From positions 15,284 through 79,283 of the forward strand of contig NZ_LMUD01000016.1 in NCBI RefSeq assembly GCF_009766095.1: DNA of 64,000 nucleotides. Reading direction: 5' to 3'. The stretch's first letter is position 1, and each line of letters begins with the position of its first letter. Of this stretch, positions 20,057 to 28,984 are shown in pieces. Both the position numbers and the translations under genes were made by a program. The notes below the pieces were generated by a model, which saw only the letters and a program-made list of their open reading frames with translations, was not told where the DNA came from and ran no database searches. Source of the DNA: Granulicella sp. S190 (GTDB taxonomy: Bacteria; Acidobacteriota; Terriglobia; Terriglobales; Acidobacteriaceae).

Positions 20057-21247
20057 CTATTTCAGGGTGTAGGTGATTCCTGTCAAGAACTGGAAGCTAT
20101 TGTCTTTGAATCCAATTGCAGGATTACTGAGATAGTTATCCTGCAGATTCAGGTTGAGGCTAAAGCGTTTGTACGTAGGCAACTGCAAGCCGGCCTCAAA
20201 GATCGCGGAGTAGATGCTCGGATCGTTCCACGAGGGGATGAACGTGCCACTCTCCGTGAACAGGATCTTGCGTGGCAAGGTGCGGTGATACAGCTCCGTG
20301 AAGCTCGATCCGATCAGGTCCGTACTGGCGGTGGGAGGCACGAAGTTCTGTCTTTCGTAGTGCACATCCGCTTTTACATCGAACTCCTGAACAGGTGTTT
20401 GAATCACGGTGTAGCCGATGCCGGCGCCATAGATCTGCTGCAGGTTCAGGCCCTGTGAGAAGTTGTGATCGTAAGAGACTCCGACCAGTCCGTACAGTCT
20501 CGGAGTGAGGTACTTGTCATGCTCTGCGTCTGCATGGAAGATATTCGTCTTCGCAACGGAGTCCGGAGTTGCTGGGGTCGTCTGCGGAATGACAGGCTGG
20601 GTCAGTTTGCCATAGGTCTCGAGCACATTGACGGTATCGCGTGTTCGCGCCGGCAGAAATGTGACCGAAGGAACGAGCCGAATCAGGTTGACCGCCGCGG
20701 AGTATGTCTGCCCCGTCTGTGTCGATTCGACCAGGCTCACGCCGCCCGATACTCCGCCGGTCCAATCCTGGAAGATCCCTGGATTGCCCGTTACCTCTTT
20801 GCCGTAGGTCGCGCTATCGATCAGCGCAGCAAGATCCTTCACCGGAACCGTCTCAACAGTGCTGGAGGAGGATTCGTCCGCCAGTGAGATCGCATTGTCC
20901 TGGTAGGTGATCGTTCCTGGAGTCTTGGAGGTGCGCGTCACCTTCTCGCCGTTCTTCAGTGCGACGAACTTACCCGCGGTGTGCAGCTCCTTGATCTTGT
21001 CCGCGGTCACAGTAATCTCGCCGACCACATCACTCTTGAAGACGAAGGAGTCACCAGTCGCTCGTTCCAGCGTCCCTGTCAATTGATCGCCATTGGTAAA
21101 CACAATCACATCGGGCGCAGGCTTGGCCCCTTGGGCCCATCCGCTCGCTGCCGGTTGAGTCATCACACCTGCGATCAGGCTCAAGACGAACAGGCTGTGC
21201 CACTTACCTTGCCTGCTGCCAGGGTTCGTTGCGTCGTTTGATCTCAT
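20057..21247 (-). CDS. DUF481 outer-membrane protein
   Basis: 396-aa secreted protein with a signal peptide (LFVLSLIAGVMTQPAASGWAQG). The first mature part (about 45-120) has DVIVFTNGDQLTGTLERATG and VGEITVTADKIKELHT, an SH3-like/Lsm-type region seen before DUF481 barrels. The rest is a beta barrel with the DUF481 pattern (GLVGVSYDHNFSQGLNLQQ, GIGYTVIQTPVQEFDVKADV) and the end NSFQFLTGITYTLK. Possibly a salt- or envelope-stress outer-membrane protein as in other bacteria, but substrate is unknown. Confidence 0.85.
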   Translation of the reverse strand: MRSNDATNPGSRQGKWHSLFVLSLIAGVMTQPAASGWAQGAKPAPDVIVFTNGDQLTGTLERATGDSFVFKSDVVGEITVTADKIKELHTAGKFVALKNGEKVTRTSKTPGTITYQDNAISLADESSSSTVETVPVKDLAALIDSATYGKEVTGNPGIFQDWTGGVSGGVSLVESTQTGQTYSAAVNLIRLVPSVTFLPARTRDTVNVLETYGKLTQPVIPQTTPATPDSVAKTNIFHADAEHDKYLTPRLYGLVGVSYDHNFSQGLNLQQIYGAGIGYTVIQTPVQEFDVKADVHYERQNFVPPTASTDLIGSSFTELYHRTLPRKILFTESGTFIPSWNDPSIYSAIFEAGLQLPTYKRFSLNLNLQDNYLSNPAIGFKDNSFQFLTGITYTLK

Positions 21248-21808
21248 CCGTTAAAAATAGCGTAGCCTGAGGCATGTCAAAGCAGTTTCGAGGTTAAATA
21301 TGCGACCGGTTGTTCGTATGATTGGAAAGGTGTTGCGTCTGGTCGGCATATCCAGCCCCGAAGATTCGGCTCCAAGAGCCATAACTGCTGCGGATCCACC
21401 TTCTTGGCGTACTCAGGCATCGGCTTCGGTCGAACCAAAGAGGGCACCGACTGAAAAGTAGAAGGCAAATCTTAGACTTTGCGATGCTCTCTCTCTATCT
21501 TTTATTCTTTGGTACGACCACCTGGCATACGGCCTAGACGTATAGCCTGATTCGCAGTTTCTTCAAGCGCCTTAGCCTGCCCAGAAAATAGTGCATTTGC
21601 AGGTGAAGAAAGTGTTGCCAATCGTACTTCAATAGGCATACTATCCGTTTCGGCTCGGCGGAGTTTGCGATACATTGCATGCTTCTCAGAGACGAAAACC
21701 CTATTGAAATGAAGAGTTCCTCCAAAATTTCCGTATCGGTTTAGGTTACATAACCAACTTCCTGATGGGGCGGTTAGACCCCTCAGCGCGCTCGGAAGGA
21801 TAAAAATT
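21248..21808. other. 561-bp spacer without a firm gene
   Basis: Between the DUF481 gene and the GvpL/F gene. It contains one weak small reading frame (21300-21461) and a CTGA-GGGG/CCCC-TCAG hairpin around 21762-21785 in the leader of the GvpL/F gene. Base composition is noticeably more A/T-rich than the flanks, and the other short frames show no coding character. Confidence 0.5.
21300..21461 (+). CDS. possible 53-aa small protein
   Basis: ATG 21300 follows CGAGG by about six bases and opens MRPVVRMIGKVLRLVGISSP, ending TAG at 21461. The N-terminal half looks like a short amphipathic helix and the remainder is Ala/Pro-rich. Nothing else supports it: no homology that I recognise and no operon context. 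Confidence 0.25.
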   Translation: MRPVVRMIGKVLRLVGISSPEDSAPRAITAADPPSWRTQASASVEPKRAPTEK

Positions 21809-22546
21809 ATGGCATGGTACGCGTATTGCGTCGCAGAGAGACAAGCATTCCCAGAACTTTGCCGCCACCGCCGTCCGATGCCCCTTGCGGGCGTCTCGGG
21901 GCTCTTCGGTAATCAGACCTTTCTCTTTCCCGCCAGCGATCTGGCCGTCATCGTCTCAGAGCACAGCCCGGAAGACACAGACCGTCTCGACCAGCAGGCC
22001 GCCAAAGATCATGCTCGCGTCGTCGCGGACTGCTTCAAGCTCTCCACTGTTTTACCTTTTCGCTTCGGCACCACCTTCCAGGATGATGACGCCCTGCGTC
22101 GCTCCGTTCGCTCCAATCAGCGCCACTTCCAGGCCAACGTCGAGCGTCTTCGCGGCAAGGCAGAGATGCATCTCAAGGTCCTCGTCGACGACATCTGCCC
22201 CGGCAATGCAGCCCGCGATATGACAGTCGGTCAGCAGTATTTGACCAGCCTGCGCGAGAGCGCGAGCCGGCAACGCGAGCGTCAGTCCAAGGCCCGTGCG
22301 CTCTCCATCCAGATGCATCGCATGTTCCTGCCGCTGGCGGAAGAGATCACCTGCAAGCGTATGGACACCGGCAAGATGCTCCTCGATATCGCCCATCTCA
22401 TCGACAACAAGACGGTGGAGCGGTACCAGAACAAGTACACCTCGGCCACGCTCGAGCTCAAAGACTGCCGCATGCAGCTCTCCGGTCCCTGGCCTCCATA
22501 CCACTTCGTGCACAAGACCACCCCGCAGCATCAGCACAGCGCCTAA
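21809..22546 (+). CDS. GvpL/GvpF family protein
   Basis: 245-aa protein of the gas-vesicle accessory family. N-terminal domain: MAWYAYCVAERQAFPEL, then DLAVIVSEHSPED and VLPFRFGTTFQDD, which is the typical GvpF stretch. The C-terminal domain ends in the diagnostic LSGPWPPYHF (about 224-233). In gas-vesicle makers GvpF/L are minor proteins needed for assembly, but no gvpA shell gene or other gvp gene lies in the window. GGAAGGA precedes the ATG. It is monocistronic. Function outside gas vesicles is unknown. Confidence 0.85.
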   Translation: MAWYAYCVAERQAFPELCRHRRPMPLAGVSGLFGNQTFLFPASDLAVIVSEHSPEDTDRLDQQAAKDHARVVADCFKLSTVLPFRFGTTFQDDDALRRSVRSNQRHFQANVERLRGKAEMHLKVLVDDICPGNAARDMTVGQQYLTSLRESASRQRERQSKARALSIQMHRMFLPLAEEITCKRMDTGKMLLDIAHLIDNKTVERYQNKYTSATLELKDCRMQLSGPWPPYHFVHKTTPQHQHSA

Positions 22547-22564
22547 CCGTAAGTACCAGCCCCT

Positions 22565-22589
22565 GCGGCCCTCAGGCTTCGGGGGCCGC
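22565..22589 (+). terminator. GC-rich hairpin after the GvpL/F gene
   Basis: GCGGCCC (22565-22571) pairs with GGGCCGC (22583-22589), 18 bp after the stop. A T-run is absent directly after it, so termination is uncertain. Confidence 0.45.
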
Positions 22590-22778
22590 GCGGTTCTCCC
22601 CAAGACCGCAAGCCCTTTATTCCCTTCCTTTTTCTTCTCTAGAGGGTATCGTTACCGAAGAGAACCCGCCTTCTCTGGACACCCTTTAAACCACCCCCTG
22701 CATCGCAATGTATAGCCGCCAGACGAAGGAAAAGTTCTGCGTCTGCGCCACCAGTTCGAGATCGCAAGGAGATCGTGA

Positions 22779-24344
22779 ATGAACCGTAACAAGATCGTCT
22801 TTACTGCCCTGATGTTTTCTGTTGGTTTCTCTGGATTTGCCAAATCGCTCGACGCGCAGGAACCGAATCCTACCGCCCAGATGAATCCCCCTCAGGACTC
22901 TGACCAGATTAAAAAGCAGGATAATGGAATCTATCTCTATCGGGTGAAGGTCGTCCAGCGCGACCTGGACGCCGTGAACTATCTTCATCGCAGCGGCTCC
23001 ACCAACATCGGCTTCAAGGGAACTGCACTTCTGCCCTTCGCTAAGGGAGAAGCCAAGGTAACCAGTGAGCGCGGCGGAATCCATATCTCAGCCAGGTTCC
23101 AGGGACTTACGCCTGCCAATGGATTTGGGCCCGAATACCTGACCTACGTCCTGTGGGCGATCACACCTGACGGCCGTCCGAACAACCTCGGCGAGGTTCT
23201 TCCCTCGAACAATAAGAACAACATTGAAGTGACGACCGCTCTCCAGTCCTTCGGCATGATCGTTACTGCTGAGCCCTATTTCTCGGTCACCCAGCCGAGC
23301 GACGTCGTTGTGCTCCAGAACGTGATCATTAATGACAAGACCAATGGCGTGCTCGAAAAGGTAAACGCGCACTACTCGCTTCTGCCACGCGGTGCCTATG
23401 CTCAGACCGATGGCTCGAAGTCGAACCTGAACCCGATTACCCGGAATGAGAAGTCTCCTCTCGAGCTGTACCAGGCCAACAACGCGATCCGTATCGCGCA
23501 GGTAGCAGGAGCAGATAAGTATGCTCCTGAGATTATGGCCGAAGCGATGCAGGATCTTCGCAACGCCACCGACATCGACCAGAATAAAAAAGGCAATCGC
23601 AATCTAGAGATCACCTTCGCCCGTCAGGCTGTACAGCGCGCCGAGGATGCTCGCCTCGTCACGCTGCGTAAGCAGGCAGCTGAGCGTCAGCAGAACGCAG
23701 ACAACGCGAAACGCGATGCCGAGGCTCAGGCGCAGCAGTCTCAACTGCAGGCGCAACAGTCTCAGCTTGAGGCTGAGCGGGCAAGAGCCGCTCAAGCAGA
23801 AGCTGACGCCGACCGAGCCCGGGCAGAAGCCGCCGCTGCGGAAGCCCAGGCTCGTGCAGCGAGCGCCAATAAGAGCGCCTCCGATGCCAACGCAGTCCGC
23901 GAAAGATTGCGTGCGCAGCTCAACAGTGTTCTGGCCACGAGCGAGTCAGCTCGCGGTCTTATCGTGAACATGTCGGATGTTCTGTTTGACACCGGACGTT
24001 ACACGCTCAAACCCAATACTCAGATCAGTCTGGCCAAGGTGGCCGGAATTCTTCAGGCTTATCCTGGCCTAAAGCTTCAGGTGGAAGGCTACACCGACAG
24101 CGTTGGAAGCGATCAGTACAACCAGAAGCTCTCTGAAAATCGTGCCGATGCGGTTCGCGACTTCCTCGTTACCCAGGGCGTCCAGACCGATAACATCAGC
24201 GCGACAGGATACGGCAAAGCCAAGCCAGTGGCGGATAATGCTACCGCTTCGGGCCGCGCCCAGAATCGTCGCGTCAATCTTGTGGTCTCGGGAGATGCTA
24301 TCGGAGTTGAACAAAGCAGTCCTGACTCCGCTCCTCCACAGTAG
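22779..24344 (+). CDS. OmpA-family protein with alanine/glutamine coiled coil
   Basis: 521 aa; AAGGAG precedes the ATG. Signal peptide (IVFTALMFSVGFSGFAKSLDAQ); a beta-rich N-terminal domain (about 40-215) with VLWAITPDGRPNNLGEV; a long charged Ala/Gln/Glu coiled coil (about 270-380, repeated QAQQSQL and ERARAAQAEADADRARAEA); then an OmpA C-terminal peptidoglycan-binding domain (about 395-510: NMSDVLFDTGRYTLKP, LQVEGYTDSVGSDQYNQ, SENRADAVRDFL, GRAQNRRVNL). Likely anchors the outer membrane to the wall across the periplasm. Confidence 0.9.
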   Translation: MNRNKIVFTALMFSVGFSGFAKSLDAQEPNPTAQMNPPQDSDQIKKQDNGIYLYRVKVVQRDLDAVNYLHRSGSTNIGFKGTALLPFAKGEAKVTSERGGIHISARFQGLTPANGFGPEYLTYVLWAITPDGRPNNLGEVLPSNNKNNIEVTTALQSFGMIVTAEPYFSVTQPSDVVVLQNVIINDKTNGVLEKVNAHYSLLPRGAYAQTDGSKSNLNPITRNEKSPLELYQANNAIRIAQVAGADKYAPEIMAEAMQDLRNATDIDQNKKGNRNLEITFARQAVQRAEDARLVTLRKQAAERQQNADNAKRDAEAQAQQSQLQAQQSQLEAERARAAQAEADADRARAEAAAAEAQARAASANKSASDANAVRERLRAQLNSVLATSESARGLIVNMSDVLFDTGRYTLKPNTQISLAKVAGILQAYPGLKLQVEGYTDSVGSDQYNQKLSENRADAVRDFLVTQGVQTDNISATGYGKAKPVADNATASGRAQNRRVNLVVSGDAIGVEQSSPDSAPPQ

Positions 24345-24366
24345 GGTTCTGCGTGCAAACACCACG

Positions 24367-24396
24367 AAGGGCCGCCTCCGGGCGGTCTCTTCTTTT
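24367..24396 (+). terminator. terminator after the OmpA-family gene
   Basis: GGCCGCC and GGCGGTC form a 7-bp stem (one G-T pair) with a short loop, followed by TCTTCTTTTA. It begins 23 bp after the stop. Confidence 0.75.
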
Positions 24397-24553
24397 ATCC
24401 AGCCTGCGAAATCTGTGAAAGGCGGCTGCGCACCAGAGAGCCCGTACTCTACCAGCCGGTACAGCTCGCGGACGATCAGATCGGCTTAACACTCAAACGC
24501 GAGTCGGCGATTGAACCGCGATTAGCTGTGCCTCGACCAGAGCCAGAGAAAAC

Positions 24554-24811
24554 CTAGAGGTGAATCGACCACCCAAGCTCCGAGAGCTTCTCTTCGATAT
24601 CGGCAAGCGCAATCGTAAGCGCGGACCGCCGATGCGGACTCGATGTCCGCTCCGACAGAATCCGTTCCCGTTGCAACTCCAGCGCTTGTCTCTTTCTTTT
24701 GCGTTCTGCCACCTCGGCGTTGTCATTAGTGGTGACAGGTTTCGGAGCGGCAGCCTGATTTTGCTGTTCTTCCACGGATTTACTCTCCCAACCTCGCGAC
24801 ATGTAGTTCAT
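24554..24811 (-). CDS. small conserved hypothetical protein
   Basis: Up to 85 aa (82 from ATG 24802, MSRGWESKSVEEQQ). No signal or membrane segment. The middle is a basic helix (ERKRKRQALELQRERILSE) and the C-terminus (HRRSALTIALADIEEKLSELGW) a second amphipathic helix, suggesting a coiled or nucleic-acid-associated small protein. I have a weak recollection of similar short proteins in Acidobacteria but no name. It sits divergent to the dehydrogenase at 24907. Confidence 0.6.
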   Translation of the reverse strand: MNYMSRGWESKSVEEQQNQAAAPKPVTTNDNAEVAERKRKRQALELQRERILSERTSSPHRRSALTIALADIEEKLSELGWSIHL

Positions 24812-24906
24812 TCTACGCCGCGAGATATCAATGTATAACTAGTTTCGCTGCTTTCAGTTCGCGGCACATCGCGAGTTAATCGCCATCTCACATGTTTTGA
24901 GGTCCT

Positions 24907-25938
24907 ATGCACGCCTATCCCATCCAGAGCTTTGGCATCGATCAACTCCGCGAAGTTGATCTGCCAACACCGCAGACAGCGCCCGGAACGGTTCTAATTA
25001 AAGTCCGCGCCGTCTCTCTCAACTACCGCGATCTGATGATGGTCAAGGGACTCTATAACCCAAAGATGGCCCTCCCCCGCATCCCCTGTTCGGACGGAGC
25101 CGGCGAGGTCGTTGCCGTGGGTGAAGGCGTCTCGCGTGTCCACGTGGGCGACCGTGTCTGTGGCATCTTCATGCAGCAGTGGCTTGACGGTTCGCTCACT
25201 GCCGAAAAATCGAAGGCTGCGCTCGGCGGTGATATAGATGGCATGCTTACGGAGTACGCTCTCCTTTCTCAAGAAGGCGTCATTCACTTTCCTGATCACC
25301 TGACCTACGAAGAGGCCGCCACGCTACCCTGCGCGGCCGTTACAGCGTGGAACGCCCTGCATCATGCCGGAGATCCCGCCACTCCTGCTCAACCCGGCGA
25401 CACCGTTGTTATTCAAGGCACTGGCGGAGTCTCTCTCTTCGCGCTTCAGTTCACGAAGCTGCTCGGAGCCCGCGTCCTGGGCACCTCCTCCAGCGAAGAG
25501 AAGTTGACGCGCGCCAAAGATCTTGGCCTCGACGAAGGGTGCAACTACAAGCAGCGTCCCGACTGGTCCAAGTGGGTGCTTGAATCCACGGCGAACAAAG
25601 GAGCAGACCGCATTATCGAAGTAGGTGGCGCCGGAACCTTCAGTCAGTCTCTGCGGGCAGCCCGGGTTGGTGGCACCATCACGCAGATAGGCGTGCTCTC
25701 TGGCGCATCCACTTCAGACCCTGTTGGCCTCACGCCGATCCTTCACAAGCAACTCCGCGTGCAGGGCATCTACGTCGGCTCCCGCGCCATGTTCGAGCAG
25801 ATGAATGCAGCCATCACCACGGCGAGTCTGCATCCTGTCATCGATAGAGTCTTCGAATACCATCAGGCCGCGGAGGCCCTCGCTCACATGGAGTCTGCCT
25901 CGCACTTCGGCAAGATCGTAGTTCGCGTCAGCCAGTAA
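24907..25938 (+). CDS. quinone oxidoreductase-like medium-chain dehydrogenase
   Basis: 343-aa NADPH-dependent reductase. TTGAGG precedes ATG. It has LNYRDLMMVKGLYN where zinc enzymes carry their catalytic Cys, and lacks the four-cysteine structural zinc loop, so it is zinc-free. GDTVVIQGTGGVSLFALQ (about 170-187) is the nucleotide-binding loop. Natural substrate could be a quinone, enone or alcohol; annotation as an alcohol dehydrogenase would be less accurate. Confidence 0.88.
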   Translation: MHAYPIQSFGIDQLREVDLPTPQTAPGTVLIKVRAVSLNYRDLMMVKGLYNPKMALPRIPCSDGAGEVVAVGEGVSRVHVGDRVCGIFMQQWLDGSLTAEKSKAALGGDIDGMLTEYALLSQEGVIHFPDHLTYEEAATLPCAAVTAWNALHHAGDPATPAQPGDTVVIQGTGGVSLFALQFTKLLGARVLGTSSSEEKLTRAKDLGLDEGCNYKQRPDWSKWVLESTANKGADRIIEVGGAGTFSQSLRAARVGGTITQIGVLSGASTSDPVGLTPILHKQLRVQGIYVGSRAMFEQMNAAITTASLHPVIDRVFEYHQAAEALAHMESASHFGKIVVRVSQ

Positions 25939-26050
25939 CGGGACACCGCTTGTATCTTGTTGACGCCGCAAAACTGTAGACCTTACCTGGCGAAGACCGC
26001 TCGTCACATTGCATATAATCGCAGTGAGCGCATGATGGGAGGGAAGATCA

Positions 26051-26992
26051 ATGATCGTCGAAATCGAAAGCCTCCAGAAGATCTACGACGGCAAGCAGCG
26101 GGTCGTCGCCGTCGACGGCATCGATCTCAGTGTGCGCGAGGGCGAGCTCTTCGGCCTGCTCGGCCCTAACGGAGCTGGCAAAACTACCACCATCAGCATC
26201 TGCACCACTCGCGCCCTGCCCACCGCCGGGCAGGTCCTCATCGCAGGCATCGACGTCGTCAAAGCTCCTGCGGTGGCGCGTCGGTTCATCGGCGTCGTGC
26301 CTCAGTACAACACGCTCGACCGCGCCTGCACCATCTACGAAAACATCAACTTCCACTGCCTCTACTTCGGCTTCTCGCGCGCCGAAGCAGCCGAGCGCAC
26401 GGATCAACTCCTCGCGCAGTTTCATCTCACCGAGCGCGCCGGAACCTATCCCGCGCAACTCTCGGGCGGTCTCGCCCAGCGCGTCCAGATCGCCCGCGCC
26501 ATCGCCCACCGTCCCAAGGTTCTGTTTCTCGACGAGCCCAGTGCCGGCCTCGACCCGCAGAGCCGCATCGCCATGTGGGACGCCGTCCGCAAGCTGCGCG
26601 AAGAGGGAATCACCGTCGTTCTCACCACACATTACATGGAAGAGGCCGATGAGCTCTGCGACCGCGTCGCCATCATCGACCACGGCAAGATCCTCGTGCA
26701 GGACACTCCCACCGCCCTCAAAGGCTCTGTCGGCGCACAGAAGGTCTACGAGCTCTTTCTTCGCAGCCACGACAACATCCCCACGCTTGTTCAACAACTG
26801 CAGCAGCTCACCGGCGTAGCCAGTGCTGAACCTACACCCAAAGGCGTTCGCGTCCTGGCCCACGGCGCCGAAGGCCTGCTCTCCGATGTCGTCCGCGAGG
26901 CGAACCCCTACGGCCTGCGCGATCTCACCATCACCGAAACCAGCCTTGAGACGGTCTTCATCCGCCTCACTGGCCGCGACCTCCGCGAGTAG
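26051..26992 (+). CDS. ABC-2 type exporter, ATP-binding protein
   Basis: 313-aa ATPase of the DrrA/NodI class. GGGAGGGAAG lies upstream of ATG. Walker A GPNGAGKTTT (about 38-47), Q-loop VVPQYNTLDR, signature LSGGLAQRVQIARA (Leu where Gln is usual), Walker B VLFLDEPSAGLDP, and the H-loop TTHYMEEAD are intact. The C-terminal 80 residues resemble the regulatory extension of drug exporters. It pairs with the permease starting 27 bp downstream; the substrate is unknown. Confidence 0.93.
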   Translation: MIVEIESLQKIYDGKQRVVAVDGIDLSVREGELFGLLGPNGAGKTTTISICTTRALPTAGQVLIAGIDVVKAPAVARRFIGVVPQYNTLDRACTIYENINFHCLYFGFSRAEAAERTDQLLAQFHLTERAGTYPAQLSGGLAQRVQIARAIAHRPKVLFLDEPSAGLDPQSRIAMWDAVRKLREEGITVVLTTHYMEEADELCDRVAIIDHGKILVQDTPTALKGSVGAQKVYELFLRSHDNIPTLVQQLQQLTGVASAEPTPKGVRVLAHGAEGLLSDVVREANPYGLRDLTITETSLETVFIRLTGRDLRE

Positions 26993-27019
26993 CCCGAGCA
27001 TCCTGAGAACCCGAAATCT

Positions 27020-27916
27020 ATGACCCAACTGGCCGAAGCCGCAACCACCAGCACGCCGCCAACCCGATCCGCTCCGCGCGGCGCACAGGGCTCGAGGTCC
27101 GTGCAGTACACCCGCGCCTTCTTCGGACTCTTTCGCCGCGACCTTCATGTGCTTCGCCGCGAACTCTTTCCCTTCGTCATCCGCGTCTGCATGAACCCTC
27201 TGCTCTTCCTCTTCGTCTTCACCTACGTCATCCCCAATATGAGTGGCGCAGGGTCCTCCTCGATGAAGCTGAATCCTACGGGAGCCATGGCGGGCAGCGC
27301 CTTTTCGACCGTGCTTCTCCCCGGCCTCATGGCCGTCGCAATCATGTTCTCCGGCATCGCGGCAGTCGCTCTCCCGCTCGCGCAGGAGTTCGGCATCACG
27401 CGCGAGATCGACGACCGCGTGATGTGTCCGTTACCGGTCCCGTTCGTCGCCATAGAAAAGATTGTCTTCTCGGCGTTGCAGAGCATCATCGCTGCCTGCA
27501 TCGTCTATCCGCTGGCCTACTACGTTCCCGCGGTGCATCCCGTCACCCACGTCAGCAACTGGCCCTTCCTGCTCCTGGTTGTGGCGCTGGCAAGCCTTAC
27601 TGCTGGTGCGCTTGGCCTCACCATCGGCACCAGTGTCAAACCGCAGCAGATCGGCCTCATCTTCGGCGTGGTCGTTATCCCAATTACTTTTCTAGGCTGC
27701 GTCTACTATCCCTGGGCCGCGCTGACTCACATTCGCTGGCTCCAGATCGGCGTCCTGATCAACCCTATCGTCTACATGAGCGAAGGCCTTCGCGCAGCCC
27801 TCACTCCGACGCTCCCCCACATGAACCCGTTCCTCATCGTGGGCATGCTCATAGCGTCTCTCTGCCTTCTCACCTGGCTGGGCATCAAGGGCTTTCTCCG
27901 CCGCGTTATCGGATGA
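27020..27916 (+). CDS. ABC-2 type exporter, permease
   Basis: 298-aa membrane protein with six predicted helices (from about residue 55, LFPFVIRVCMNPLLFLFVFTYVI, to the end WLGIKGFLRRVIG). The pattern VMCPLPVPFVAIEKI and LGCVYYPWAAL matches NodJ/DrrB-like ABC-2 permeases. With the upstream ATPase it would form a dimeric exporter of a hydrophobic compound or polysaccharide. The first 40 residues are hydrophilic. Confidence 0.9.
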   Translation: MTQLAEAATTSTPPTRSAPRGAQGSRSVQYTRAFFGLFRRDLHVLRRELFPFVIRVCMNPLLFLFVFTYVIPNMSGAGSSSMKLNPTGAMAGSAFSTVLLPGLMAVAIMFSGIAAVALPLAQEFGITREIDDRVMCPLPVPFVAIEKIVFSALQSIIAACIVYPLAYYVPAVHPVTHVSNWPFLLLVVALASLTAGALGLTIGTSVKPQQIGLIFGVVVIPITFLGCVYYPWAALTHIRWLQIGVLINPIVYMSEGLRAALTPTLPHMNPFLIVGMLIASLCLLTWLGIKGFLRRVIG

Positions 27917-27932
27917 GGCGGAGCTGCCGAGA

Positions 27933-28943
27933 TTAGGCTGTCGCAGCTCGTTTCCTACGCAGATCTTCCGCGATCAACTTGCCGTGGAAGCGTCCGTTCT
28001 CGATAAAGATCTCACTCGTCCGCTCGCCGGCCACAATCACACCCGCCGCATAGATCCCCGGAACATTGCTCTCAAGCGTAGCCGGATTACATACCGGGCA
28101 GCGGTCATTCGCCTTATCCAGCTTCACTCCCAGCCGCTCGATAAACTCGAAGTCGGGGTGATATCCGGTCAGCGCAAAGACAAAATGATTCGGAATCGTG
28201 ATCTTTCCTCGCCGCGTCGCGAGCGTCACGTCATCCTCGGTGATGTTCGTCACGACACTGTCGAAGTGCGCCTCTACCTCACGGTTCTTGATCCGATTAT
28301 TGATGTCCGGAAGAATCCAGTACTTGACGCTCTTCTGCATCTCTTTCCCTCGATGCACCAGGGTCACCTTGGCTCCATGTCGCCAAAGGTCGAGTGCGGC
28401 GATCGCCGCGGAGTTCTTGCCTCCGATCACCAAAACCTCAAGCCCATAGTAGGGGTGAGGTTCATGGTAGTAATGCTTGACCTTACTTAGGTTTTCGCCT
28501 GGAATATCAAGGTAGTTCGGAAGATCGTAGTAGCCGGTGGCGATCACAAGCTTTCTAGCGCGCTGCTGCTTCAGCCGCCCAAACTGGTCTGTCGTATGGA
28601 TGGTGAAGTTTCCGTCGGACCCCTCGACACGCTCCACATTTTCGTACTGGCGAACGTTCAGCCGGTAGTGCTCGGCCACCTTGCGGTAGTATTCCAGCGC
28701 CTCATTGCGATTCGGTTTCTGGTTGGGGCTGGAGAAGGGCATATCCCCGATCTCCAGCAGCTCCGGCGTCGTAAAAAACGTCATGTGCGCCGGGTAGTGG
28801 AACAGCGAGTTGCAAAGGCAGCCCTTATCGACCAGAAGCGCCGTAAAGCCCGCGCGTTGCGCCTCAATCGCACAGGCCAGGCCCGTCGGCCCTGCGCCAA
28901 TCACCAGCAAATCCACAATCTCTAACGATGCACCCTCACTCAT
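27933..28943 (-). CDS. ypdA: YpdA-family bacillithiol disulfide reductase
   Basis: 336-aa FAD/NADPH flavoprotein. FAD site VIGAGPTGLACAIEAQ near the N-terminus; cysteines 42 and 44 (KGCLCNSLFHYP) include the single Cys typical of YpdA; NADPH site EVLVIGGKNSAAIAALDL; C-terminal VPGIYAAGVIVAG. In Firmicutes YpdA reduces oxidised bacillithiol. In Acidobacteria bacillithiol is reported or predicted, but no bshA/B/C gene is in this window. AAGGA precedes ATG 28943. It starts 41 bp after the response regulator stop and may be in the same transcript. Confidence 0.88.
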   Translation of the reverse strand: MSEGASLEIVDLLVIGAGPTGLACAIEAQRAGFTALLVDKGCLCNSLFHYPAHMTFFTTPELLEIGDMPFSSPNQKPNRNEALEYYRKVAEHYRLNVRQYENVERVEGSDGNFTIHTTDQFGRLKQQRARKLVIATGYYDLPNYLDIPGENLSKVKHYYHEPHPYYGLEVLVIGGKNSAAIAALDLWRHGAKVTLVHRGKEMQKSVKYWILPDINNRIKNREVEAHFDSVVTNITEDDVTLATRRGKITIPNHFVFALTGYHPDFEFIERLGVKLDKANDRCPVCNPATLESNVPGIYAAGVIVAGERTSEIFIENGRFHGKLIAEDLRRKRAATA

Positions 28944-28984
28944 TCCTTCATTCTACTGAAGGCCACGAGCGGAGAGAGTCCGGC

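Noticed and set aside
21534..21725. 63-aa minus-strand frame in the A/T-rich spacer
   Set aside because: No ribosome site, no coding bias and no recognisable features.
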